Assembly: GCA_021160245.1 (NCBI GenBank)
Contig: JAGHCW010000173.1
Location: 1 to 9,815, forward strand
Reading direction: 5' to 3'
Source: a bacterium
GTDB lineage: Bacteria; B130-G9
DNA: 9,815 bases
The notes under the pieces were generated by a model. It made no database searches. It had not been told where the DNA came from and was given only the letters and a program-made list of their open reading frames with translations. How positions within the stretch are numbered: the first letter of the stretch is position 1; every line of letters begins with the position of its first letter. Below, one piece after another: positions 1-7,282 of this stretch. A program made the position numbers and the translations under genes.

Positions 1-1
1 C

Positions 2-187
2 AGTATCCTAATGTCGCAACTGCTGCTGCCTGGCACGCTGACGCAACCGATGGAGTTCTTTCAGTTGCCGATAACCGATCATCTCCCAAAGGGCGATTAC
101 ACCTGGTTCGCCGCGCTGGCCAGTGGAACGGAGATAATCGGCCAGGTCTCCTCCGCCTCGTTCACCATCGGCGCCACAGTGCCCTAA
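2..187 (+). CDS. C-terminal end of a probable secreted protein (partial, truncated by window edge)
   Basis: A frame open from the window edge reads 61 codons and ends at TAA (185-187), so only the C-terminus of this gene is present. The residues include LPKGDYTWFAAL followed by SASFTIGA. Such an alternating pattern, with a Leu-Pro-x-Gly-x-Tyr-x-Trp core and a final beta-strand-like segment, is what I associate with C-terminal beta-sandwich domains of large secreted proteins from environmental bacteria; this is recollection, not a search result. No transmembrane segment or sorting motif is visible in the fragment. It lies 155 bases upstream of the aldolase gene, which has its own promoter, so it is probably a separate transcription unit. 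The frame is well supported; the function is not known. Confidence 0.55.
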   Translation, partial: SILMSQLLLPGTLTQPMEFFQLPITDHLPKGDYTWFAALASGTEIIGQVSSASFTIGATVP

Positions 188-219
188 TCACTGCGCATCC
201 CAACTTCGAGAAGATCGCT

Positions 220-291
220 TTTGCGCAACTGCTGTTCTGCACATCTGGTGGTTGACACGAAAAGGGTCGCTGCCTATGCTGGTTTGCGCAA
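220..291. promoter_or_regulatory. paired TTGCGCAA palindromes flanking the promoter (candidate operators)
   Basis: The 9-mer TTTGCGCAA, containing the perfect palindrome TTGCGCAA, occurs at 220-228 and again at 283-291. The copies are exactly 63 bases apart, close to six helical turns. The first lies upstream of the -35 box and the second covers the predicted transcription start. A third, shorter TGCGCA is at 192-197. This layout would suit a dimeric regulator bound at two in-phase operators. As a caution, TTGCGCAA also occurs once inside the GT4 coding region (4225-4232), so the word is not unique to promoters here. Confidence 0.35.
252..280 (+). promoter_or_regulatory. sigma70-type promoter of the aldolase-FBPase operon
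   Basis: TTGACA at 252-257 is a perfect -35 box. A 17-base spacer leads to TATGCT at 275-280, which matches four of six positions of TATAAT including the key first TA and last T. Transcription would start near 287, giving a leader of about 55 bases before the aldolase ATG at 343. It lies between the stop of the upstream gene (187) and the aldolase start, the expected place for an operon promoter. Assignment is by pattern and position only. Confidence 0.6.
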
Positions 292-342
292 GCTTAAGGG
301 TTATTTCATTTAGAACCAGAATTGAGGTGGGAGGCCGGAGCG

Positions 343-1728
343 ATGATCTACGAGGGAATATCGAATTTAAGGCATGCTCTCAGAAGTGTCGTTGAGTTTG
401 AGGATGGTTTCAGAATTCTGGATGCCGACCGTCTTCGGGGAGACTTGATTGATGATTTGGCTTGGACGGCGGCGTTTGCAGAGGATGATCTGACCCGCAA
501 TGTTGCCCGCTGGGTCATAATCGAGTCCGCAAACAGACTGGGCCTCTGGCTAGCGTCCATTCAAGAGCTTTATGAGGCGCGTGGACGAGGCGAGTACTCT
601 GGGGTCGCGGTGCCGGCGGTCAACATCCGTGGTTTAACTTACGACGTGGCAAGGGCGGTGTTTCGCGCTCGAAAGAAGCTCAAGGTCGGGGCGATGATAT
701 TTGAGATCGCCAAGTCTGAGATAGGTTACACGAAACAGCCTCCGATGGAGTACACAGCTGTCATAGCGGCGGCGGGCATCAAGGAGCGATTTGAGGGGCC
801 GCTCTTCATGCAGGGCGACCATTTTCAGGTCAAGGCAAAGGCGTACTCTCTACATCGGGAACGTGAAGTGAGGATGCTGAAGGAGCTGATAGACGAGTCG
901 ATAAAGGGCGGCTTTTTGAACATAGACCTCGACACCTCCACCCTCGTGGACCTCTCAAAGGAGACCATAGTTGAGCAGCAACGGGAGAACTTCTCGCTCG
1001 CGGCCGAGCTATGTGAATATGTGCGTTCCAAGGAGCCTGAGGGCGTGACGATCTCACTGGGTGGCGAGATAGGTGAAGTTGGCGGCAAGAACAGCACGAC
1101 TGAGGAGCTTGGGGCATTCATGGAGGGCTTCTACGATGAGCTCGCCAAGAGGGATGAGAACCTGACCGGAATCAGCAAGGTAGCAATTCAGACTGGTACC
1201 GCTCACGGCGGAATTCCCTTGCCGGACGGGACGGTTGCGGATGTTGCTCTCGACTTCGATACACTGGAGACATTATCTGCGATGTGCAGGGATGACTACG
1301 GGCTCGCGGGAGCAGTTCAGCACGGCGCCTCAACCCTGCCGGATGAGCTCTTTGATAGATTTCCAAAAGCCGAGGCGGCGGAGATACACCTCGCGACCGG
1401 CTTCCAGAATACTATTTACGATCACGATGAGTTTCCGGACGATCTCAAGAAGGAGATATACGCTTGGATAAGCCAGCACCTCATCGGCGAGCGAAAGGAG
1501 AACCAGACAGACGAACAGTTCATTTACAAGACACGAAAGAAGGCCTTTGGTCCATTCAAGAAGCGGATTTGGAGTATAAAGAAGTCGGCCAAGCAAGCTA
1601 TTATGGACGAATTGCAGAGGCGATTTGAGTTCTTGTTTGAAAAGCTCGGCGCGCATCATACCCAGCAGTTGGTCTCACTTGAGATGATGCGAGTTGACGT
1701 GCATCTCAAGCGACCGGAGGGCATTTGA
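343..1728 (+). CDS. fba: Class II fructose-bisphosphate aldolase, long form
   Basis: Predicted cytosolic zinc-dependent aldolase that reversibly condenses dihydroxyacetone phosphate and glyceraldehyde 3-phosphate into fructose 1,6-bisphosphate. The family hallmarks appear in order: GDH (catalytic Asp159 and zinc-ligand His160), GGEIGEVGG (Glu242), GTAHGG (His288) and QHGAST (His327). The start is the ATG at 343, because GGGAGG (329-334) lies 8 bases upstream; a TTG at 322 would add seven residues but is less well placed. At 461 residues it is longer than the usual 285-360. The excess lies in an N-terminal region of about 150 residues before the GDH motif and a basic, helical C-terminal tail after about residue 365. 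The neighbouring fructose-bisphosphatase gene indicates a gluconeogenic role. Class II aldolase membership is secure; exact sugar-phosphate specificity (fructose versus tagatose or sedoheptulose bisphosphate) is inferred from context. Confidence 0.85.
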   Translation: MIYEGISNLRHALRSVVEFEDGFRILDADRLRGDLIDDLAWTAAFAEDDLTRNVARWVIIESANRLGLWLASIQELYEARGRGEYSGVAVPAVNIRGLTYDVARAVFRARKKLKVGAMIFEIAKSEIGYTKQPPMEYTAVIAAAGIKERFEGPLFMQGDHFQVKAKAYSLHREREVRMLKELIDESIKGGFLNIDLDTSTLVDLSKETIVEQQRENFSLAAELCEYVRSKEPEGVTISLGGEIGEVGGKNSTTEELGAFMEGFYDELAKRDENLTGISKVAIQTGTAHGGIPLPDGTVADVALDFDTLETLSAMCRDDYGLAGAVQHGASTLPDELFDRFPKAEAAEIHLATGFQNTIYDHDEFPDDLKKEIYAWISQHLIGERKENQTDEQFIYKTRKKAFGPFKKRIWSIKKSAKQAIMDELQRRFEFLFEKLGAHHTQQLVSLEMMRVDVHLKRPEGI

Positions 1729-1803
1729 CGTATTTCTGATCGAATTGGTTGAGAGCAGTAATTTTTGGCGATAGAACGCCGCGACCTACAGGAGAAATTA
1801 GAT

Positions 1804-2742
1804 ATGCCGTTATCCAAGCGCAAAAGGCTCAGGGATTTTCTATATGATCAGGGAGTGGATGGCGCACTCAGAGGGCTAATAAATGAGATCGGCGAGGCAT
1901 CCAAGTACATAAGCTACGCAATCGACACCACTAGCCTCGGATACTCGGGTTCAGTCAATGTTTACGGCGAGAAACAGCTGGCACTGGACGTGCTATCGGA
2001 CGAGATAGTCTCCGAAAAATTGGGCATGTGTGGAATCGTCAAGAACATGGCTTCGGAAGAACAAGAGAATATCAATTCCGCATTCCTCAGTGAGCCTGGC
2101 GAGTACTCGGTTTGCTTTGATCCCCTTGACGGCTCATCTTTAGTTGACGTTAATCTCGCAGTGGGAACAATTGTCTCCATCTATCCGGGCAAGCAGCTCG
2201 TTCGTCCTGGACGCGAGCAGGTTGCGGCCCTATATGTTCTCTATGGTCCGAGGACTACTATGGTGGTGGGGCTTCCGAGTGGCGTGCATGAGTTCAGCCT
2301 AGACGCGGTCGGTTCGTACACACTCAGCAGACCGGATATCAAGATGAAGGACGTGGGCAATATATACAGCCCCGGCGGCAGTAGAAATCAGTACTTGCCC
2401 GCTCACAAAGATTTCATCGACTCCCTCCTTGCGGATAACTATAAGCTCCGCTACAGCGGCGGCTTCGTCCCCGATTTCAACCAGGTGCTGATGAAGGGAG
2501 GCGGACTTTTCACCTATCCCGCACTGAAAAACGCTCCCAACGGCAAGCTCAGGTTGATGTTCGAGTGCAACGCGATGGCCTTCATAGTGGAAGTTGCTGG
2601 CGGGGCTGCGAGCAATGGAAAGCAGCGAATACTCGACATCGAACCGGAAAGCATTGAGATGCGCTCCCCCATCTACATTGGCAGCAAGAAGGAAGTTGCA
2701 AGGGCAGAGAAGATGCTGGCAGAGCAGGTTTCCTCTGACTGA
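1804..2742 (+). CDS. fbp: Class I fructose-1,6-bisphosphatase
   Basis: Metal-dependent phosphatase that hydrolyses fructose 1,6-bisphosphate to fructose 6-phosphate, the committed step of gluconeogenesis. The class I signature is clear: the acidic pair in ASEEQE (about residues 85-86), FDPLDGSS with metal-binding Asp106 and Asp109, YSGGFVPDF around residue 217 in the substrate loop, and FECNAMAF with Glu254. The 312-residue length is normal. I prefer the ATG at 1804 because AGGAG (1790-1794) is 9 bases upstream; a TTG at 1765 would add 13 residues. It follows the aldolase by 75 bases on the same strand with no clear promoter between, so the two are probably cotranscribed. Sugar made here could supply nucleotide sugars for the polysaccharide genes that converge on this operon, which is an inference from proximity. 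Confidence 0.92.
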   Translation: MPLSKRKRLRDFLYDQGVDGALRGLINEIGEASKYISYAIDTTSLGYSGSVNVYGEKQLALDVLSDEIVSEKLGMCGIVKNMASEEQENINSAFLSEPGEYSVCFDPLDGSSLVDVNLAVGTIVSIYPGKQLVRPGREQVAALYVLYGPRTTMVVGLPSGVHEFSLDAVGSYTLSRPDIKMKDVGNIYSPGGSRNQYLPAHKDFIDSLLADNYKLRYSGGFVPDFNQVLMKGGGLFTYPALKNAPNGKLRLMFECNAMAFIVEVAGGAASNGKQRILDIEPESIEMRSPIYIGSKKEVARAEKMLAEQVSSD

Positions 2743-2784
2743 GCCCCAAGAGTCGCATCCAATGGGCGGTTTGGATTGCGGCGC

Positions 2785-2862
2785 GTAGGACGGGCCTTTC
2801 CGAGGCTGTCCGTTGGTGCAAAAGACAGAACATTATATGGCAGGCTAGACAGCCCGCCCTAC
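2785..2862. repeat. 78-bp imperfect palindrome between convergent genes (REP/MITE-like or bidirectional terminator)
   Basis: GTAGGACGGGC at 2785-2795 is matched by GCCCGCCCTAC at 2852-2862, complementary at 10 of 11 positions. Inside, CTGTC (2806-2810) can pair with GACAG (2824-2828), and GGCTGTC (2804-2810) can instead pair with GACAGCC (2848-2854), so alternative folds are possible. The element sits in the 134-base gap between fbp and the convergent O-antigen ligase gene. No T-run follows either arm, so it is not a textbook intrinsic terminator. Its sharp ends and terminal inverted repeats resemble dispersed palindromic intergenic elements. No second copy is present in the window, so repeat status is a hypothesis. 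Confidence 0.45.
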
Positions 2863-2876
2863 ACAATCAATTCGCA

Positions 2877-4130
2877 TTACGATTTAGCGGTGGAGGCTCT
2901 CATATTCGATAGCCTCCGCAGGCTGAAGGCGAGCCCTATGAGTAGCCAATAGACAAGTATCAACCTGTCCTTGTAAAAATAGTTGAACATGCCGGTACCC
3001 ATCATCCCCAATAGGGCTATCAGGGCGCCAGTTGAACTTGCCCGCAAGATTCCGGCGTCATTGAGCGCCTCGTCTCGCTTTGCGGCATGCCATGTCTCCT
3101 TGAAGACCACGATGTGAAGCCAAATGAATACACAGAGACCCAATAAACCCAGCTCGACCGCCACCTGAAGCGGAGTATTGTGCGTCTGTGTCTGTTCCTC
3201 TGTGGCAGAGCTATTCGCGTATTGCGTCAAATAGACGAGTGGCAGGGTCTTCCCATAGCCAATCCCGAGCAGTGGGTGGTCCTTGACAATATTGACGCCG
3301 CTCTCCCATAGAAGAAGCCTCTCACCAAGGACTCGCTCTGCGCTCAGCTGCCCTCCTAACAGATAGGCGCCCTTCATCAGCCGAAGATCAGCACGCTGAA
3401 ACGGAGACAGAATGACAATGAGGGCGACTACCACGCCGGCGGTTATCCAGACGGCCTTACTCCGCAGTCCGAAGACTATCAGAAAGCCAAGGAGCAGCCC
3501 CAGCGTGGCGCCTCTTGAGGCCGCCAGAATGAGCGCCGCGGTGCAGACACAGAATATAGCGGAGAGAGTTAATCTGATGAAGATGTTCTTGCGGTAATGC
3601 CTCGCGAGGCAGAAGGCAAGCGGAATGACAAGCACCATGTAATTTGCGAAGCGATTTGGATGGCGGAATGTTGACCGAACTCTCTCATCAAGTAGGCCGG
3701 AGCCGCTGGCAAGCGTCCAAAGCCCATAGATACTTGGAATCACAGAGAACAAGACGAAGGTAAAAAGCAGTTTCTTGACTTTTGCAACGCTATCCACCGC
3801 ATAGATCACTATGTAATATACGAGAATAAAGCCGACTAGATTGTGCCTCATGGACTTGAGAGAGATCAGAGCGTCAACGCTGAAGATCGTGCTTGCAACA
3901 ACAACCAGCATTAGAGCGAAGATCGGCAGATCTATGGGAGTTGACACAAGGCCTGCCCTTCCCTTGATTAGCAATTTCGCCGCAACTAGGACAAGCGACC
4001 CATATAGGGTCAGGCTCATAAAGAGCGCCGAATGGCTCTCAAACGGCAGGACACAGATAAGTCCCATCAAAAATGGCATCTGCAAAAACTCAATCCAACG
4101 CAGAACGCTAGTTCGAAAGTCTGCGGTCAT
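2877..4130 (-). CDS. O-antigen ligase/polymerase family membrane protein (Wzy/WaaL-like)
   Basis: Polytopic inner-membrane protein of the O-antigen ligase superfamily, whose members polymerise O-antigen or exopolysaccharide repeats (Wzy) or transfer glycan to lipid A core or protein (WaaL, PglL). About ten or more hydrophobic segments span the 417 residues. The family pattern is present: FRHPNRFANY around residues 155-164, ASRGA (Arg206), the periplasmic-loop signature DHPLLGIGYG around 284-293, and HNTPLQVAVELGLLG with His317. The start is set at the ATG at 4130, since GGAGA (4140-4144) lies 9 bases upstream; an upstream ATG at 4184 would add 18 residues and overlap the GT4 gene further. The chosen start still overlaps the end of the GT4 gene by 23 bases, implying translational coupling. 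Sequence alone cannot separate polymerase from ligase. The two upstream glycosyltransferases support a surface-glycan role. Confidence 0.85.
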   Translation of the reverse strand: MTADFRTSVLRWIEFLQMPFLMGLICVLPFESHSALFMSLTLYGSLVLVAAKLLIKGRAGLVSTPIDLPIFALMLVVVASTIFSVDALISLKSMRHNLVGFILVYYIVIYAVDSVAKVKKLLFTFVLFSVIPSIYGLWTLASGSGLLDERVRSTFRHPNRFANYMVLVIPLAFCLARHYRKNIFIRLTLSAIFCVCTAALILAASRGATLGLLLGFLIVFGLRSKAVWITAGVVVALIVILSPFQRADLRLMKGAYLLGGQLSAERVLGERLLLWESGVNIVKDHPLLGIGYGKTLPLVYLTQYANSSATEEQTQTHNTPLQVAVELGLLGLCVFIWLHIVVFKETWHAAKRDEALNDAGILRASSTGALIALLGMMGTGMFNYFYKDRLILVYWLLIGLAFSLRRLSNMRASTAKS

Positions 4131-5325
4131 TGTTCCCATTCTCCGGCAGATTGCGAACGGCATCGAGTATCTTTCTGGCGCCATCCGTCCAGGATATACC
4201 GTCCTTCAGATGATCATGGGCAGATTGCGCAAGCATCTTCATTGAGGCTGGATTCGCAATCAGGGAAGCTATCTTCTCCGCCAGGCCCTTCTCATCAGCA
4301 GGCTTGGCTAAGATCGCGTCGAGACCATCCCTTAGAACCTCCCTTATCTGCGGTAGGTCGGTGGTTACGATTGGCTTCTGCATAGCGACGTACTCCTTGA
4401 GCTTAATCGACGAGAAGTGCAGCTCGGGATATGGCATGTATGGCGCAACACATACGTCGAAAGCTGCGATATAGCTGGGAACCTCGTGATTGGGCGCCGG
4501 CCCGGTCAGAATTATCCCTTCTGAATGCCCAGAATCGGTAACCTGCTTTCTGTATTTCGCCAAGTTGTTGCCTCCTCCAACAATTAGGAAGCGCAAGCTA
4601 TCATTTTTCTCCAGTAGCAGCATGGCCGCTCTTATCATTGTGGAGATGCCCTGCCTGCCCTTTAGACTGCCGACGAATCCGATGGTTGTCTTGCCGTCGA
4701 GCCCATATCGGCGCTTGATGGCTTCACCTGAGACACTCGGATTAAAAAGGTCTATGTTCACGCCGTTTTCCACAAGTAATATCTGAGCATCCGGCGCTGT
4801 CTCTCGCATCATATCGCAGACATCGGGCGATACCCCAACCAAGAGACTGGCCTTCGAAAGCGTTCGCCTCTCATAAAGCCGCGCGAGTCGCGGGAAATGG
4901 AGCACATTGCGCTGCTCGATTACAAGAGGCGCATTGACCTCAATGACGTGAGGTATTCGGCTTCGCAAGGCGAGCTTCGAGCCCGCTGTCGCATAGAGAT
5001 CATAGCGCTCGTAGATGATGTCCGGCTCAAATCCCAGCCGCGTCTCGGCGAGTTTCTTCCCCAGCTGGCGGTTCAGAAGCAGTTTTCTGAAGTCGTAGCC
5101 GAGCTTCTTCGATTCCAGAGCGCAGAAGCTGTCATATTTTATGTCGAACGAGGGGTCAAAGGCGCCACCATCATTGGAAACGACCAGCCGAACTTCGCAT
5201 CCCAGAGCTTGAAAAGCCTTGCACATCTCTCTCACGTGCGTGCAGCAACCTCTGGTTCCGAAGAGATCGATGCCCTCGTCTGAGCAAACGTAAAGGATTC
5301 TAAGACCTCTCACCGTATCTCCCAT
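4108..5325 (-). CDS. Glycosyltransferase family 4 (GT-B fold)
   Basis: Predicted cytosolic or membrane-associated retaining glycosyltransferase that moves a sugar from a nucleotide sugar to a glycan or lipid-linked acceptor. The N-terminal half begins RILYVCSDEG and has the FGTRGCCTHVREMCKAF region typical of GT4 acceptor domains. The C-terminal Rossmann half carries VENGVNIDLFNPS, IGFVGSLKGRQG, FLIVGGG, a TGPAPNHEVPSYIAAFDV segment and the donor-site block FSSIKLKEYVAMQKPIV, whose Glu corresponds to the conserved donor-binding Glu of the family. Length (405 residues) is usual. The ATG at 5325 lacks a strong ribosome-binding site; a GTG at 5313 preceded by GGGAGA is an alternative that removes four residues. 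It follows the GT2 gene by 70 bases and overlaps the ligase/polymerase gene, so all three are probably one polysaccharide unit. Sugar specificity cannot be read from sequence. Confidence 0.85.
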   Translation of the reverse strand: MGDTVRGLRILYVCSDEGIDLFGTRGCCTHVREMCKAFQALGCEVRLVVSNDGGAFDPSFDIKYDSFCALESKKLGYDFRKLLLNRQLGKKLAETRLGFEPDIIYERYDLYATAGSKLALRSRIPHVIEVNAPLVIEQRNVLHFPRLARLYERRTLSKASLLVGVSPDVCDMMRETAPDAQILLVENGVNIDLFNPSVSGEAIKRRYGLDGKTTIGFVGSLKGRQGISTMIRAAMLLLEKNDSLRFLIVGGGNNLAKYRKQVTDSGHSEGIILTGPAPNHEVPSYIAAFDVCVAPYMPYPELHFSSIKLKEYVAMQKPIVTTDLPQIREVLRDGLDAILAKPADEKGLAEKIASLIANPASMKMLAQSAHDHLKDGISWTDGARKILDAVRNLPENGNNDRRLSN

Positions 5326-5395
5326 TCAGCAAGCGAATTGCCCCTCAAATGATACAGCATAAGAAAGAGCAAATGCACCTTGATTGACGATGACC

Positions 5396-6397
5396 TCATA
5401 GTCTCGCCGTTACTGCAAGCCAGAAAATGTCCATGTACCCCTTGATAGCAACAAATACATCATCTTTCTTGAGATTCTTGACGACGCCAGAGAGGTCGCG
5501 CCTTAAGACGTATCCCAGAAGAACGAGCGATGACCTGATGAGCATACCAGCCGCCATGAAGATGATCATGACTATCGACATCGGGACCCCGAAATGCTTC
5601 TTGCAAAGGTATGCCAGATTACGGTATTTCGCCTTCAGGGCAGCTGGCTTTGCCCAGTCCCTGGTTGACACCGCGCCCAAGTGATCAAAGACAGCCTCCG
5701 GGAGATACCAGAGCTCCCACCCGTAAGACCTGATCCTAATGCACCAGTCAACGTCTTCATACCATATAGGAAAGAAACTCTCGTCCATCACGCCGACCTG
5801 CTCGATAAGCTCGCGCCTCACCAAAAGGCAAGCGCCTGCGGGCTGCTCGACGCGCTGCGCTCGGCCGTAATCCATGTCGGTCATTCCATATCGTCTGACT
5901 ACCCCAAGCGACGGGAAAAACCTGTGCAAAAGCAGCGATTCTGAGATGACCGAGGCGAACGTCGGCAGGCTGCGAGCATTGAAGCCGACTTGTGGCTTTC
6001 CGTCATCACCGACTAGCTTTCCAGTGGCGCCTCCGATCTCTGGATTAGCGTCAATGAACTCGACAAGTTTGCTGAGCGCATCGTGCCTTGCGCGGATATC
6101 GGGATTCAATAGGAGCACGAGGCGCCCCTTCGACTTGAGCATCGCCCAGTTGTTCGCGCCGGCGAAGCCCAGGTTGCGGTCCGCAGGGAGGAATTGTGCC
6201 CAGCCATGGCGAATGCGCAGCGGCTCCAGCAGCGACTCGGAAAGCCCGTTCGAGACGACGAGCGTCTCCATCTGTCCGCATGGATCGGAATCCGAAATCG
6301 AGACGAGCAGACGGTCTAGGTCCTCGATCTCCGACGGGGTCGTTATGACCGTTATTATTGAGAGGTCTATGGGTCCAGATGTTGACGCTTGAATCAA
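5396..6397 (-). CDS. Glycosyltransferase family 2, rhamnosyltransferase-like, with C-terminal membrane segment
   Basis: Inverting GT-A fold glycosyltransferase of the type that adds rhamnose or related sugars during O-antigen or exopolysaccharide synthesis. In order: an IITVITTPSE beta strand at the N-terminus, DRNLGFAGANN, the nucleotide/metal-binding LLLNPDI, GACLLVRR, and FFPIWYEDVDWCIR, whose Glu-Asp pair holds the catalytic region. A hydrophobic segment near the C-terminus (SIVMIIFMAAGMLIRSS region) suggests membrane attachment. The frame is open upstream to an ATG at 6523, but that extension lies wholly or mostly inside the end of the thi4 gene and has no GT2 character. I therefore place the start at TTG 6397, 26 bases after the thi4 stop codon, giving 333 residues. 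The exact donor is unknown. Confidence 0.82.
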   Translation of the reverse strand: MIQASTSGPIDLSIITVITTPSEIEDLDRLLVSISDSDPCGQMETLVVSNGLSESLLEPLRIRHGWAQFLPADRNLGFAGANNWAMLKSKGRLVLLLNPDIRARHDALSKLVEFIDANPEIGGATGKLVGDDGKPQVGFNARSLPTFASVISESLLLHRFFPSLGVVRRYGMTDMDYGRAQRVEQPAGACLLVRRELIEQVGVMDESFFPIWYEDVDWCIRIRSYGWELWYLPEAVFDHLGAVSTRDWAKPAALKAKYRNLAYLCKKHFGVPMSIVMIIFMAAGMLIRSSLVLLGYVLRRDLSGVVKNLKKDDVFVAIKGYMDIFWLAVTARL

Positions 6398-6403
6398 AAA
6401 AGG

Positions 6404-6409
6404 CCTCTT
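6404..6409 (-). promoter_or_regulatory. Ribosome-binding site deciding a TTG start of the GT2 gene
   Basis: Read on the minus strand, AAGAGG lies 6 bases upstream of TTG (6397-6395), in frame with the GT2 domain and just before its first beta strand. No ATG or GTG occurs in frame between the thi4 stop and the domain. This makes the TTG the most economical start. Confidence 0.5.
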
Positions 6410-6423
6410 GCGATTATCTATAG

Positions 6424-7197
6424 CTAGCGAAGTTCGCTCAGCAACAACTCGCCAATCTTCGTGCCGGAGAGCAGCATTCCGCCGAAGATCGGGCCCATTC
6501 TCGGTCCGCCAAAGCAAGCGCAAACGGACATACCGGCAACATAAAGCCCCGGGAAGATGACCCCGGCTTCATCAACAACGAACTTCTCGCCCGCCTCGAC
6601 GTCCATGGGGCCCTCGCCGAACTGAGACCCTTCCGGACTTTGTATCAAACCTCGCTCCTTCAGAGTTTGCACAACCGAGGCCTCATGACCTGTGGCGTCG
6701 ATTATCGCTTTGGCCCTGAAGACTAACGGATCGACCGGGAACTGCTCACCGAGAATACTCTTGTTGACGACCGCGCCGGTTACTCGACCATCTTGAAGGC
6801 AAACATCCTCAACAACGTGTAAGTTCAGCATCCTTGCGCCCGCCTGAAGCGCTCTGGCGCACAACATACAGGCGAACTCGATTGCGTCTGCCACGTAAAG
6901 CCCGCCCTCGACCTTCTGATATCGCACGCCTATTTCAGAGAGCAAGCCGACAGCCGACTCCTGAACGACTATTTTGCTCATCGTCATGCCGCCGCCCCAT
7001 ATCCCTCCTCCCGGGGAGAGTCGCTTTTCGACTATCGTAACCGAGCGGCCAGCCGAAGCCAGTACAATCGCGGCCGCAAGGCCAGAAGGCCCGGCCCCGG
7101 CGATTATGACGTCAGATGAGAGCGACGCTCGAAGATCATCGAAATGGCCATTCATAATCGCCTCGCTGATCGAGGCGCCAATGTCATTTGCTATCAT
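6424..7197 (-). CDS. thi4: Thi4-family (sulfide-dependent adenosine diphosphate thiazole synthase-like) FAD/NAD-binding protein
   Basis: Thi4 proteins build the thiazole half of thiamine from NAD and glycine; archaeal and anaerobic bacterial forms use sulfide catalytically, while yeast THI4 donates sulfur from its own cysteine. Family features are strong over the whole 257 residues: GAGPSG dinucleotide-binding loop (34-39), EKRLSPGGGIWGGGM (57-71), IDATGHEA (166-173), and the C-terminal PGLYVAGM and GGPRMGPIFGGMLLSG. The ATG at 7197 has AGGAGA 10 bases upstream. The odd point is residue 154: the family's catalytic Cys (yeast) or His (methanogen type) directly precedes a (M/V)DP motif, and here the residue is Pro (FPVDP, codon 6736-6738). 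The nearby Trp of the methanogen type is also absent (VVNKS). It may therefore be a divergent, slower or repurposed enzyme. It is the first gene of a run with glycosyltransferases; no TPP riboswitch is visible upstream. Confidence 0.85.
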   Translation of the reverse strand: MIANDIGASISEAIMNGHFDDLRASLSSDVIIAGAGPSGLAAAIVLASAGRSVTIVEKRLSPGGGIWGGGMTMSKIVVQESAVGLLSEIGVRYQKVEGGLYVADAIEFACMLCARALQAGARMLNLHVVEDVCLQDGRVTGAVVNKSILGEQFPVDPLVFRAKAIIDATGHEASVVQTLKERGLIQSPEGSQFGEGPMDVEAGEKFVVDEAGVIFPGLYVAGMSVCACFGGPRMGPIFGGMLLSGTKIGELLLSELR

Positions 7198-7282
7198 CTA
7201 TACTCTTTCTCCTATGAATAACGTGACAAGCAGAATTAGCTGCTCTTAGTAGGATAACGCTTATTGAGGCAACCATTCGCGG

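Noticed and set aside
6398-6523. N-terminal extension of the GT2 protein from the ATG at 6523
   Set aside because: It reads through the end of thi4 in another frame and has no GT2 character; TTG at 6397 has a suitable ribosome-binding site.
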